Shown: positions 1 through 6,501 of the stretch, in pieces | Layout of the letters: every line of letters begins with the position of its first letter | How positions within the stretch are numbered: position 1 is the stretch's first letter | NCBI GenBank assembly: GCA_041625325.1 | Contig: JBFJTN010000003.1 | Location: forward strand, 1-45,268 | DNA length: 45,268 bases | DNA from: Oceanococcus sp041625325 | GTDB taxonomy: Bacteria; Pseudomonadota; Gammaproteobacteria; Nevskiales; Oceanococcaceae | Reading direction: 5' to 3' | The notes under the pieces: generated by a model | Database searches by the model: none | What the model saw: only the letters and a program-made list of their open reading frames with translations | What the model was told of the DNA's origin: nothing | Position numbers and translations under genes: made by a program

Positions 1-46
1 CCTCGGAGGCAACTCCATCCCGGTTCGAGCCCGGGTCTGGGCACCA
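1..46 (+). tRNA. 3' part of a tRNA, probably tRNA-Leu
   Basis: The first 46 bases carry the end of a tRNA. There is a T arm with 5-bp stem (cccgg/ccggg) around the TTCGAGC loop, then the 3' acceptor strand TCTGGGC, discriminator A and an encoded CCA ending at 46. Before the T arm lies a long variable arm (a CGGAGG..CTCC-like stem), which marks a class II tRNA (Leu or Ser). The context CCTCGGAGGCAACTCC resembles gammaproteobacterial tRNA-Leu(UAA), but the anticodon is outside the window, so the amino acid is inferred. Confidence 0.8.
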
Positions 47-317
47 TCATTCCGCAGGCGCTGGACTGCCGGCGCTGTTGGCCTGGCCGGAGGCCTTGCG
101 CGTGCGGTTGATCGTTCATCTGAAGCGACTGGCCGACATGGTTGTGCATTGCGGTGGGTCGATCGAGGTGTCGTCGGGCGCGCCTTTCGAATCCTTCGCC
201 CATTGCCCGCAGAAAATCGCCGACAGGCGGCAGCCGTGTCAGGTGCGGCAGGGAGGCGTAGCAGGATCGCCAGGGCCGCAATCCCGTCGATTGGGACGGA
301 CCGGACGGGTGCGGTGA
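47..317. other. Spacer without a recognisable gene
   Basis: These 271 bases lie between the tRNA 3' end and the 3' end of the leftward phaR gene. A 79-codon open frame on the plus strand has no recognisable similarity, is rich in Arg and Gly, and has no clear ribosome-binding site. I see no convincing terminator with a T run. Confidence 0.5.
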
Positions 318-761
318 TCAGCGTCGCTTCGGCTTGTCGCTGCCGGGTGGCTTGCCCTGTCCGCGTTCCTGGCCTGATTTCAGCAGTTCCTGCATGGCCC
401 GCATCGGTCCGTTGTCCATCAGGCTCTCGAACTGCTTCTGCAGCATGTCCTGCTGGGCCAGGAACTGATCCAGCGAGCGTTCCAGATAGCGCCCGAAGGT
501 GGACTGCATCATGTGGCCGTAGAAGCGGATCATCTGGCGCAGAACCCGGGTGGAGAGCAGCGGTTCGCCGCTGTCCTCAGCCTCGACCAGAACCTGGAGC
601 AGGGTGGCCCGGGTGATGTCCTGCTTGCTTTTGTTGTCGATCACCACGAAGTCCACGCCGTCCAGGACCAGCTGGCGGATGTCCTCCGTGTTGATGAATT
701 CGCCGCTGCCCGTGTCATAGAGGCGGCGATTGGGGTACTTGCGAATGGTGCGGCTGCTCAT
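318..761 (-). CDS. phaR: PhaR, PHA-responsive transcriptional repressor
   Basis: This 147-residue protein matches the PhaR (PhbF) family. The N-terminal PHB/PHA accumulation regulator DNA-binding domain (about residues 4-65) starts with the hallmark TIRKYPNRRLYDT. A second PHB_acc domain (about 68-110) follows, then a Gln-rich helix and a basic tail. In the family, PhaR binds nascent PHA granules and DNA in competition: without polymer it represses phasin genes, and granule formation releases it. It is the second gene of a leftward pair behind the small phasin-like gene, separated from it by a strong hairpin (796-825). A likely PhaR box overlaps the promoter of the pair (1147-1157), so autoregulation is plausible. 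Identification rests on the N-terminal signature; regulation is inferred. Confidence 0.93.
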   Translation of the reverse strand: MSSRTIRKYPNRRLYDTGSGEFINTEDIRQLVLDGVDFVVIDNKSKQDITRATLLQVLVEAEDSGEPLLSTRVLRQMIRFYGHMMQSTFGRYLERSLDQFLAQQDMLQKQFESLMDNGPMRAMQELLKSGQERGQGKPPGSDKPKRR

Positions 762-795
762 CGGCCCATCATAGTGCGGTCGGGCTGCGCATGGG

Positions 796-825
796 GCAGG
801 GCCGGCAGCAGCGGGCCGGCCCTGC
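796..825 (-). terminator. Intercistronic hairpin between phasin-like gene and phaR
   Basis: A perfect 11-bp inverted repeat (796-806 with 815-825, loop of 8 bases) lies just after the stop of the phasin-like gene and before phaR. No T run follows on the minus strand. It therefore looks more like an attenuator or an RNA-processing/stability hairpin than a full intrinsic terminator. Such an element would let the abundant phasin be made in excess over the regulator. Confidence 0.55.
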
Positions 826-833
826 GGGTCATT

Positions 834-1085
834 TCAGGCACTGCGACCCGGGCGGGCCGCGGCGATGATCAGATCCAGGCCTTTGTCCAGCTGGTCCAGC
901 CACTGGGTGAAAGCCGCATCGGCCTGGCCCTGCCAGTGCTCGGTGGCGGCCTGGGCCAGGCCCTGGGCCTGATTCAGGGCGTCTTCCGCACTGGCCTGCA
1001 TCTGCTCGGCGAGCGCGAGGGAGGGGGCCATCAACTTCTGGCTCATGTCGGCCCAGCTCTGCAGGGCGGCATTCAGATTTTGCAT
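834..1085 (-). CDS. Small phasin-like granule-associated protein (putative)
   Basis: This is an 83-residue protein. The start at 1085 is chosen because an AAGGAA ribosome-binding site sits 8 bases upstream and the residues before it look non-coding. The sequence is almost entirely predicted amphipathic helix, rich in Ala, Gln and Leu, with Trp residues at 11, 51 and 62 and no Cys. That composition fits a phasin, a protein that coats PHB granules, but it is shorter than usual phasins (about 110-190 residues), and I cannot point to a conserved phasin motif. The location supports the call: it is first in a leftward pair with phaR and has a strong promoter overlapped by a PhaR-like box. It could also be an unrelated small helical protein. 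Confidence 0.6.
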   Translation of the reverse strand: MQNLNAALQSWADMSQKLMAPSLALAEQMQASAEDALNQAQGLAQAATEHWQGQADAAFTQWLDQLDKGLDLIIAAARPGRSA

Positions 1086-1128
1086 CGCAACAGTTCCTTG
1101 TGGTGAGCGTGGCGGTTGCCACGGGGCC

Positions 1129-1157
1129 ATTCTAGAACAAGAAATTCTGCAATGCAA
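1129..1157 (-). promoter_or_regulatory. Sigma70-type promoter with PhaR-like box, phasin/phaR pair
   Basis: On the minus strand, TTGCAT (1157-1152) and TAGAAT (1134-1129) are separated by exactly 17 bases, a near-consensus -35/-10 pair about 45 bases upstream of the phasin-like start. The -35 element overlaps CTGCAATGCAA (plus strand 1147-1157). This resembles the CTGC-N3/4-GCAG type of site described for PhaR of Paracoccus. Repression by PhaR at this site is inferred. Confidence 0.6.
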
Positions 1158-1191
1158 AAACCTCGTCAGCCCTGCACAGGATTCACCGGAG

Positions 1192-1224
1192 AGCGGGGAC
1201 TTTTGCGTCGCAAAAGCCCCCGCT
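1192..1224 (-). terminator. Hairpin terminator after the PHB depolymerase gene
   Basis: A 16-bp inverted repeat with a single mismatch (1192-1207 with 1209-1224) begins 6 bases after the stop codon of the depolymerase gene. The inner part CTTTTGCG/CGCAAAAG gives a tight tip. It separates the long depolymerase transcript from the phasin promoter. There is no long T run directly after the stem, but a TTTTT lies further downstream (1156-1160 on the minus strand). Confidence 0.6.
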
Positions 1225-1229
1225 GCACA

Positions 1230-3773
1230 TCACTGGTAGATCACGTGCAGAACCGCGCCGTCCCCATTGTCGATGAAGCGGTAGGCGGTGCTGGCCGGGT
1301 GCTGCTCCAGGCGCAGGCGCAACTGGGTGATCCCTCCCGTGTTGATGGCGGCCAGACCGGTACTGCTGATGTTGCTGGAGTCCTGGCTGCCGCTGCTGTA
1401 GGCGGTGATCTCGGCCACATCGCTGGCGCTGACCGCGCCAGCCCAGTCGCCGGCCTCGATCCAGCAGTTGCCGATGCAGCCGCTGGCGATGTCGATCAGC
1501 ATGCGATTGCCGCCGGCCCAGGGGTCGCCGCTGCCGGAGCGGTGATTCACGGTCAGCCAGGCCTGGGTGATGGTGGCACCTGCCGGGATCGCACTGGTGT
1601 CGAAGGACAGCACGCTGCGATTGGCCTTGCCGTCCGAACCGCGGCCGATGGCCAGGCCGTAGTAGGACTCATAGCCGCCGACGGCCGGACCGGATCCGCT
1701 GCTGCTGGCCTTCACGTAGCCATCATTGGCGTCCTGGTTAAGCAGGTCCAGCTGGGTGCTGCCGCCGCCACCGCCGTTGCTCACCGTCACGTTGATCACG
1801 TCGCTGGCCGAGTTGCCCGCCGCATCGAAGGCCTCGGCGCTGATCTGGTGGCTGCCGTCGCTGACCGTGCTGCTGTCCCAGTTGCTGCTGTAAGGGGCGC
1901 TGCTGTCGCTGGCCAGCAGGCTGCCATCGATGCGGAACTCCACCCGGTCCACGCCGACGTTGTCACTGGCGCTGGCGCTGAGGGTGATCTGGCCACTGAC
2001 CGTGGCCCCATCCGCGGGAGCGCTCAGGCTGACGCTGGGCGGGGTGGTGTCCGGCGGAGGCGGGCTGCCGCCCTGACAGGCCTGGACCGGGCCGTTGCAG
2101 CTGGGCTCGCCGTCGGCAATCCATTCGCACTGGCCGCCGCTGACCGCGTATTCCCGCATGGTGAAGGGCGCGCTGCCGAACACCACGTAGCAGGCGGAAT
2201 AGCCGTCACCCCAGGTGATGTGGCCTTCGGCGATATGGAAGTTGTAATCGCCGGTGGAGCCCGCATCGACAGTGAAGCTCACGCTGTCGCTGCTGCTCAG
2301 GCCGCCGCTGTCGGTGGCGGTGACGATGGCGCTCTGGGCGCCGTCGGGCAGGGCGCACTGCTGGGCGCTGAAGCTGTTGCCGCTGAGGCTGGCAGCCACC
2401 GTGCCGTTGGCGAAGGTCACATCCACCCCCGCCAGATTCTGATTCGCATCGGTGACGTTACCGGTCACGGTCGCGCACTGACCATCGACGCTGGCGGCCA
2501 GATTGCTCAGCACCGGCGCTTCCGGGGGCGGCTCCGGTCCGATCCGGGCGCTGATGCTGGCGCTGTCTCCGGGCTTGCCTTCGTTGTCGATGGCCTGGGC
2601 GCTGATGTCGTAGAGCCCGTCGGCCAGGCTGGTGCTGGTTACCGCAAAGGCATCCGATGCATCCACGCTGGTGCTCAGGGCCTGGACCAGCGCCCCGGAG
2701 GCCTGGTCGTGAATGCTGATGTCCACCTGGGCGACGCTGCCTTCGGCATCCACCGCGCTGCCCTCGATATCGAAGCGGCCGCCGATGTCGCTGGCGGCCA
2801 GGCCGGATACGGTCGGCCCCGTATTGGAATCCACACGCAGGTTGTGGGCGGCGAAATGGGCGCCCAGATAGCTGGCGAAGTTGATGCTGGCCGAGCCGAT
2901 GTAGGCGCCGGAGGCGCCGGCGCCGCCGGACCAGGAGTGACCCAGCGAGTGCAGCCACAGCATGGAGACCCGGTCGTCGGTCCAGCGATGTTCCGCGGCC
3001 GTATGGCCGCCGCCTTCGTCGATGCTGCTGCTGCCGGCAATGGCGGTCACCCCGTAGGTGTGGGCATAACCGTCCGCATTCTGCTGGTTGTAGCAGGTAT
3101 GCACGGTGGTATCGGCATCGCCATGGCCGACCACTGCCAGCTGGGTGGCCAGATGGCCGGCGTAGCTGCCGGCGTAGCTTTCGCAGCGGGACTTGAAGGT
3201 CGCCGCGGAGACCACCTCGCAGCTGCCGATGGCGCCGTTGGAACTGGTCCCAATGGTCGGTCCGGCGCTGGGTGCGACCCCGGCGAACACATCCGGCGCC
3301 AGACAGGCGGTGTGGGCAGCGAAGGTGGCGCCCGAGGACAGGCCCGAGATATACACCTGATCGGGATCGATGTTGTAGCCCGGGTCGGCCATCAGGGCCG
3401 AACTGAGGTCGATCAGGCGCTTGTAATCGCCGGCGCCACGGGAGATCGCGCCCTGCCAGTAGGACCAGCAGCCGAAGCCGGCCTTGTTCACCGCATCCGG
3501 CACCGCGATGACCAGGCCATGGCTTTCCGCGGCGGGTTCCAGCTGGGCGCCGAGGAAGGCGTCGATGCTCTGGCTGCAACCGTGCAGGACCAGCAGCAGG
3601 CCGCGTCCCTGGCCGACGCTGGAGACGCTGTCCGGGGTGTAGATATGGACCTTGCTGAAGCCGCCGATGGCGACGTTGTTCTGCCAGGAGCCGGCGAGGG
3701 CGGGCAGGCTGAACAGGCTGAACAGGCCCAGGGTGATCGCGCGCGACAGGCGCGCAGCAGCGGGGTGCCTCAT
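1230..3773 (-). CDS. phaZ: Secreted multi-domain PHB depolymerase (PHB esterase family)
   Basis: This 847-residue exported protein probably hydrolyses extracellular PHB to 3-hydroxybutyrate oligomers and monomers. The start at 3773 is supported by a GGGAGGAG site and a signal peptide (1-27, ending PALA|GS). The catalytic domain (about 33-310) has the oxyanion segment LHGC (His64), lipase box GLSSG (Ser146), a likely Asp in GHGDAD (219/221) and His279 in GHSWSGG, in the order of type 1 extracellular depolymerases. Accessory parts follow: Ig-like modules (about 316-411, 419-503, 580-666), a Cys-containing module (509-567), Pro- and Gly-rich linkers, and a C-terminal DNRLRE-like beta domain (about 674-847) that may bind polymer. 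An ACATGA-N8-TCATGT palindrome lies 64 bases upstream. The catalytic assignment is strong; the domain boundaries and binding roles are estimates. Confidence 0.9.
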   Translation of the reverse strand: MRHPAAARLSRAITLGLFSLFSLPALAGSWQNNVAIGGFSKVHIYTPDSVSSVGQGRGLLLVLHGCSQSIDAFLGAQLEPAAESHGLVIAVPDAVNKAGFGCWSYWQGAISRGAGDYKRLIDLSSALMADPGYNIDPDQVYISGLSSGATFAAHTACLAPDVFAGVAPSAGPTIGTSSNGAIGSCEVVSAATFKSRCESYAGSYAGHLATQLAVVGHGDADTTVHTCYNQQNADGYAHTYGVTAIAGSSSIDEGGGHTAAEHRWTDDRVSMLWLHSLGHSWSGGAGASGAYIGSASINFASYLGAHFAAHNLRVDSNTGPTVSGLAASDIGGRFDIEGSAVDAEGSVAQVDISIHDQASGALVQALSTSVDASDAFAVTSTSLADGLYDISAQAIDNEGKPGDSASISARIGPEPPPEAPVLSNLAASVDGQCATVTGNVTDANQNLAGVDVTFANGTVAASLSGNSFSAQQCALPDGAQSAIVTATDSGGLSSSDSVSFTVDAGSTGDYNFHIAEGHITWGDGYSACYVVFGSAPFTMREYAVSGGQCEWIADGEPSCNGPVQACQGGSPPPPDTTPPSVSLSAPADGATVSGQITLSASASDNVGVDRVEFRIDGSLLASDSSAPYSSNWDSSTVSDGSHQISAEAFDAAGNSASDVINVTVSNGGGGGSTQLDLLNQDANDGYVKASSSGSGPAVGGYESYYGLAIGRGSDGKANRSVLSFDTSAIPAGATITQAWLTVNHRSGSGDPWAGGNRMLIDIASGCIGNCWIEAGDWAGAVSASDVAEITAYSSGSQDSSNISSTGLAAINTGGITQLRLRLEQHPASTAYRFIDNGDGAVLHVIYQ

Positions 3774-3836
3774 GTTTGTCTCCTCCCTTGCGACGGGACG
3801 GTCGGGCCGTTGTCGCTTTTTTCGTTTATGACTACA

Positions 3837-3856
3837 ACATGACAACTGACTCATGT
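3837..3856. promoter_or_regulatory. Palindromic operator 1, upstream of the PHB depolymerase
   Basis: The sequence is a perfect ACATGA-N8-TCATGT palindrome, identical in half-sites and spacing to the sites at 4804-4823 and 13704-13723. It lies 63-83 bases before the depolymerase start codon, within the likely promoter region. I infer that the TetR-type regulator encoded at 4835-5449 binds it. Confidence 0.75.
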
Positions 3857-3901
3857 ATCACTAACAGGGCCGGCGCGTCCCGTCAAGTCATGCCCGATCA
3901 A

Positions 3902-3926
3902 CGGCGGCGGGGGAGGGCCGCCGCCG
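3902..3926 (-). terminator. GC-rich hairpin between phaB and the depolymerase
   Basis: A perfect 9-bp stem (CGGCGGCGG 3902-3910 with CCGCCGCCG 3918-3926, loop of 7) lies 20 bases after the phaB stop and before operator 1. There is no T run, so termination is uncertain. It may limit readthrough from phaB into the depolymerase gene. Confidence 0.45.
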
Positions 3927-3945
3927 CGTCGTGGCCTGTTCCGGC

Positions 3946-4689
3946 TCAGTGCATGTGCAGTCCGCCGTTGACGGCGAGTTCCGCGCCGGTCATGTAGCCG
4001 GCCTCGTCGGCGGTCAGAAAAGCGACCGTGCGCGCGATGTCCTGCGGCTGGCCGAAGCGGCCGGCGGGAATCGATTCGCGGATGCCTTCCCGGATGGCCT
4101 CGGGCACCTGGCGGATCATCGGGCTGTCGATATAGCCGGGCGAGACGGTGTTCACGGTGATGCCCTTGCGCGCCACTTCCTGGGCCAGGGCCATGGTGAA
4201 GCCGTGCATGCCGGCCTTGGCGGCGGAATAGTTGGTCTGGCCGAACTGGCCCTTGCGGCCGTTCACCGAGGAGATATTCACGATGCGGCCGAAGCCGGCC
4301 TGGATCATGCCGTCGATCAGCGGCTGGCTGAGGTTGTAGACGCTGTCCAGATTGGTGGCCAGCACGGCCCGCCAGTCTTCGGGGCTCAGCTTGCGCAGGG
4401 AGGCATCGCGGGTGATGCCGGCGGCATTGACCAGAATTTCGATGCGTCCATGGCGGGCCTGCAGGGCCTCCAGCGCGGCGCGGCAGGCGCTGTGGTCGGC
4501 GACATCCAGCAGTTCCCAGTCGATCTCGTATCCGGCCGTGCGATTGTCCTGCTGCCAGGCGTCCATGCGCGGGGCATCCGCCGGGTGGCCGAGGGCGATC
4601 ACCTTGCGGCCCTGATCATGCAGGGCGCGGCAGATGGCGGTGCCGAGGGCGCCGGTGCCGCCGGAAACCAGTGCGATACGTGGGGTCAT
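3946..4689 (-). CDS. phaB: Acetoacetyl-CoA reductase PhaB
   Basis: This 247-residue short-chain dehydrogenase reduces acetoacetyl-CoA to (R)-3-hydroxybutyryl-CoA with NADPH, the precursor step for PHB. The cofactor motif GGTGALG lies near residues 10-16, and the NAAG segment at 88-91. Ser141, Tyr154 and Lys158 form the catalytic set within the PhaB-specific block NISSVNGRKGQFGQTNYS. The C-terminus NGGLHMH is also typical of PhaB and absent from FabG. An AAGGA site precedes the start. It is divergent from the tetR gene; the 145-base gap holds a promoter and operator 2, so shared control is possible. No phaA thiolase is present in the window. Confidence 0.94.
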   Translation of the reverse strand: MTPRIALVSGGTGALGTAICRALHDQGRKVIALGHPADAPRMDAWQQDNRTAGYEIDWELLDVADHSACRAALEALQARHGRIEILVNAAGITRDASLRKLSPEDWRAVLATNLDSVYNLSQPLIDGMIQAGFGRIVNISSVNGRKGQFGQTNYSAAKAGMHGFTMALAQEVARKGITVNTVSPGYIDSPMIRQVPEAIREGIRESIPAGRFGQPQDIARTVAFLTADEAGYMTGAELAVNGGLHMH

Positions 4690-4765
4690 GGGTCAGACAT
4701 CCTTGAAGTGGTGAAATGGTCCGGCCCGCTGAGGCCGGCTGGGGTCGTGTTTCGCTGCGGCCGTG

Positions 4766-4795
4766 TTGACAAGTGCAGCCGGCGGGCGCTAAGTT
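4766..4795 (+). promoter_or_regulatory. Sigma70-type promoter of the tetR-led gene run
   Basis: A perfect -35 TTGACA (4766-4771) is followed after 17-18 bases by CTAAGT/TAAGTT (4789-4795). The predicted start of transcription falls near 4802, at the edge of operator 2 (4804-4823). This arrangement fits steric autorepression by the TetR-type product. Confidence 0.6.
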
Positions 4796-4803
4796 TGCCC
4801 GAA

Positions 4804-4823
4804 ACATGACTCACCTGTCATGT
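4804..4823. promoter_or_regulatory. Palindromic operator 2, upstream of tetR
   Basis: This is ACATGA-N8-TCATGT, with the same half-sites and spacing as operators 1 and 3. It overlaps the predicted transcription start of tetR and reaches to 12 bases before its ATG. It lies about 115 bases from the divergent phaB start, so it could act on both sides. Confidence 0.78.
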
Positions 4824-4834
4824 CGGGAGACGAT

Positions 4835-5449
4835 ATGCCGGATACCAAAAGCAGAACGGCGATGAAACCGGTGACCAAGCGCGGCGAGGCCACGCGGGAG
4901 AAGATCCTGCGTGCGGCGGAAATCGAGTTCGGTGAGAAGGGCTTTCACGCCGCCTCGGTGGCCGGCATTACGGCCGGATGCGGGGTGGCCCAGGGCACCT
5001 TCTACATCTACTTCCCGAGCAAGGAAGAGATCTATCGCGAACTGGTCCGGGATATCGGTCACCAGTTGCGTCGGGCCATGCGCGAGGCGGTCACCGGGGC
5101 CGGCAATCAGATCGAGGCCGAGCGCCGCGGCCTGGATGCCTTCATCGGTTTCGTCAGCCGGCATCCGCGCCTGTATCGCATCGTCCAGGAAGCGCATTTC
5201 GTCGACGAACAGGTCTATCGCGACTACTACAACGACATTGCCCGGGGCTATGCGCGCATCCTCGATGATGCGGCCGCGCGAGGCGAGCTGGCGCCCGGCG
5301 ATGCCGAGGTGCGGGCCTGGGCGATCATGGGGATCGGGCACTTCGTGGGTCTGCGCTACTGCCTGTGGCAGGGCAAGCATCCGCGCCCCGAAACCATGGA
5401 TGCGGTGATGGACTTCATCGGCCACGGCGTCCTGCCGCGGCCGGAGTAG
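4835..5449 (+). CDS. TetR/AcrR-family regulator, likely master of the PHB region
   Basis: This 204-residue regulator has an N-terminal TetR helix-turn-helix (about residues 15-60), including TREKILRAAEIEFGEKGF and VAQGTFYIYFPSKEEIY, and a helical ligand-binding C-terminal domain. The start at 4835 is preferred over the ATG at 4820 because GGGAGA lies just upstream of it and the earlier ATG falls inside operator 2. The gene sits between divergent phaB and the condensing-enzyme/ligase genes. Its operator-like palindrome also precedes the depolymerase and the symporter group. TetR members of such loci often sense CoA thioesters or acids, but the ligand here is unknown. The family is certain; the regulon is inferred from the shared sites. 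Confidence 0.9.
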   Translation: MPDTKSRTAMKPVTKRGEATREKILRAAEIEFGEKGFHAASVAGITAGCGVAQGTFYIYFPSKEEIYRELVRDIGHQLRRAMREAVTGAGNQIEAERRGLDAFIGFVSRHPRLYRIVQEAHFVDEQVYRDYYNDIARGYARILDDAAARGELAPGDAEVRAWAIMGIGHFVGLRYCLWQGKHPRPETMDAVMDFIGHGVLPRPE

Positions 5450-5456
5450 CTGACGC

Positions 5457-6464
5457 ATGGCGTTTGTGCAGGGGTTGGGAGTCTACCTGCCCGAGGGGCG
5501 GCAGAGCGCCGCCGAGATCGCGGCGGCCAGCGGCCTGCCGGAAGCGGTGGTGCGGGACAAGCTGGGCATCGTGCAGAAGACGGTGCCGGGCCCGCAGGAT
5601 CACACCTGCGCCATGGGCGAGCGGGCCGGCCGGGCCGCGCTGGCTGACGCGGGCCTGGACGCCGCGGCGGTGGATGTGGTGATCTCGATCAACGAGGAGC
5701 ACAAGGACTACCCGGTCTGGACCAGCGGCATCAAGCTGGCCCATGAGATCGGCGCGCACCGTGCCTTTGCCTTCGATATCGGCCAGAAATGCGGCACCGG
5801 GGTGCTCGGCCTGAAGCTGGCGGCGGACATGCTGCGCGGCGATGCCGGCCTGCAGACCGCCCTGGTGGCCGGCGGCTATCGCAATGGCGATCTGGTCGAT
5901 TACCGCGATCCGGATGTGCGTTTTCTGTACAACCTCGCGGCCGGTGGTGGCGCCGCCGTGGTCAGCCGCGACGGGCCCGGTCACGAAATCCTCGGCTCCA
6001 GCTTCATCACCGACGGCAGTTTTTCGCTGGACGTGCTGGTGCCGGTGGGCGGCACCCGCGAACCGCTGCGGCCTGACAACACGGCGGACTACCGCCTGCA
6101 GGTGCGGGACATGGACGGCATGCGCCAGCGCATGGCCGACAAGTCGGTGCCGAATTTTCTGCATGTGGTGCGCGAGGCGGTGAGCCGTTCCGGCGGGCAG
6201 CTGGGCGATATCGCCTATCTGGCCATGCTGCACATGAAGCGCAGCGCCCACGACAGCATCCTGGCCGAGCTGGGCCTGCCGGCGCAGCGTTCGATCTATC
6301 TGTCGGATTACGGCCATATCGGGCAGGTGGACGGCCTGCTGAGTCTGGAGCTGGCCCGTCGGCAGGGTCTGCTCAAGCCCGGGGACCTCGTGGTCGTCGT
6401 GGCTGCGGGAATCGGGTACGTATGGAATGCGATCTGCCTGCGCTGGGGCGAGGCCGGGCACTGA
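5457..6464 (+). CDS. FabH-like 3-oxoacyl synthase III-type condensing enzyme
   Basis: This 335-residue thiolase-fold protein is of the KAS III length and layout. The nucleophile is Cys112 in IGQKCGTGVLG and the catalytic His is probably His259 in LHMKRS. At the place of the FabH Asn (YGN) it has His287 in YGHIGQVDG, giving a Cys-His-His set in place of Cys-His-Asn. It starts 8 bases after tetR and is followed by a CoA ligase, with no acyl-carrier-protein genes nearby, so a housekeeping FabH role is unlikely. One attractive possibility is synthesis or cleavage of acetoacetyl-CoA or another 3-ketoacyl-CoA feeding PhaB, standing in for the missing PhaA. A role in breaking down longer hydroxy acids is an alternative. 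Fold confident, reaction unknown. Confidence 0.82.
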   Translation: MAFVQGLGVYLPEGRQSAAEIAAASGLPEAVVRDKLGIVQKTVPGPQDHTCAMGERAGRAALADAGLDAAAVDVVISINEEHKDYPVWTSGIKLAHEIGAHRAFAFDIGQKCGTGVLGLKLAADMLRGDAGLQTALVAGGYRNGDLVDYRDPDVRFLYNLAAGGGAAVVSRDGPGHEILGSSFITDGSFSLDVLVPVGGTREPLRPDNTADYRLQVRDMDGMRQRMADKSVPNFLHVVREAVSRSGGQLGDIAYLAMLHMKRSAHDSILAELGLPAQRSIYLSDYGHIGQVDGLLSLELARRQGLLKPGDLVVVVAAGIGYVWNAICLRWGEAGH

Positions 6465-6501
6465 GGGAGCGGCGGCGAACCGCTTCGGGGGAGAGAGGAC
6501 A

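Noticed and set aside
78..317. 79-codon plus-strand gene after the first tRNA
   Set aside because: No ribosome-binding site, no similarity, and composition like non-coding GC-rich spacer.
1116..3842. 908-codon open frame on the plus strand
   Set aside because: It is antisense to the depolymerase gene. Its product is low-complexity Ala/Gly/Val sequence with no family, a usual by-product of GC-rich codon bias.
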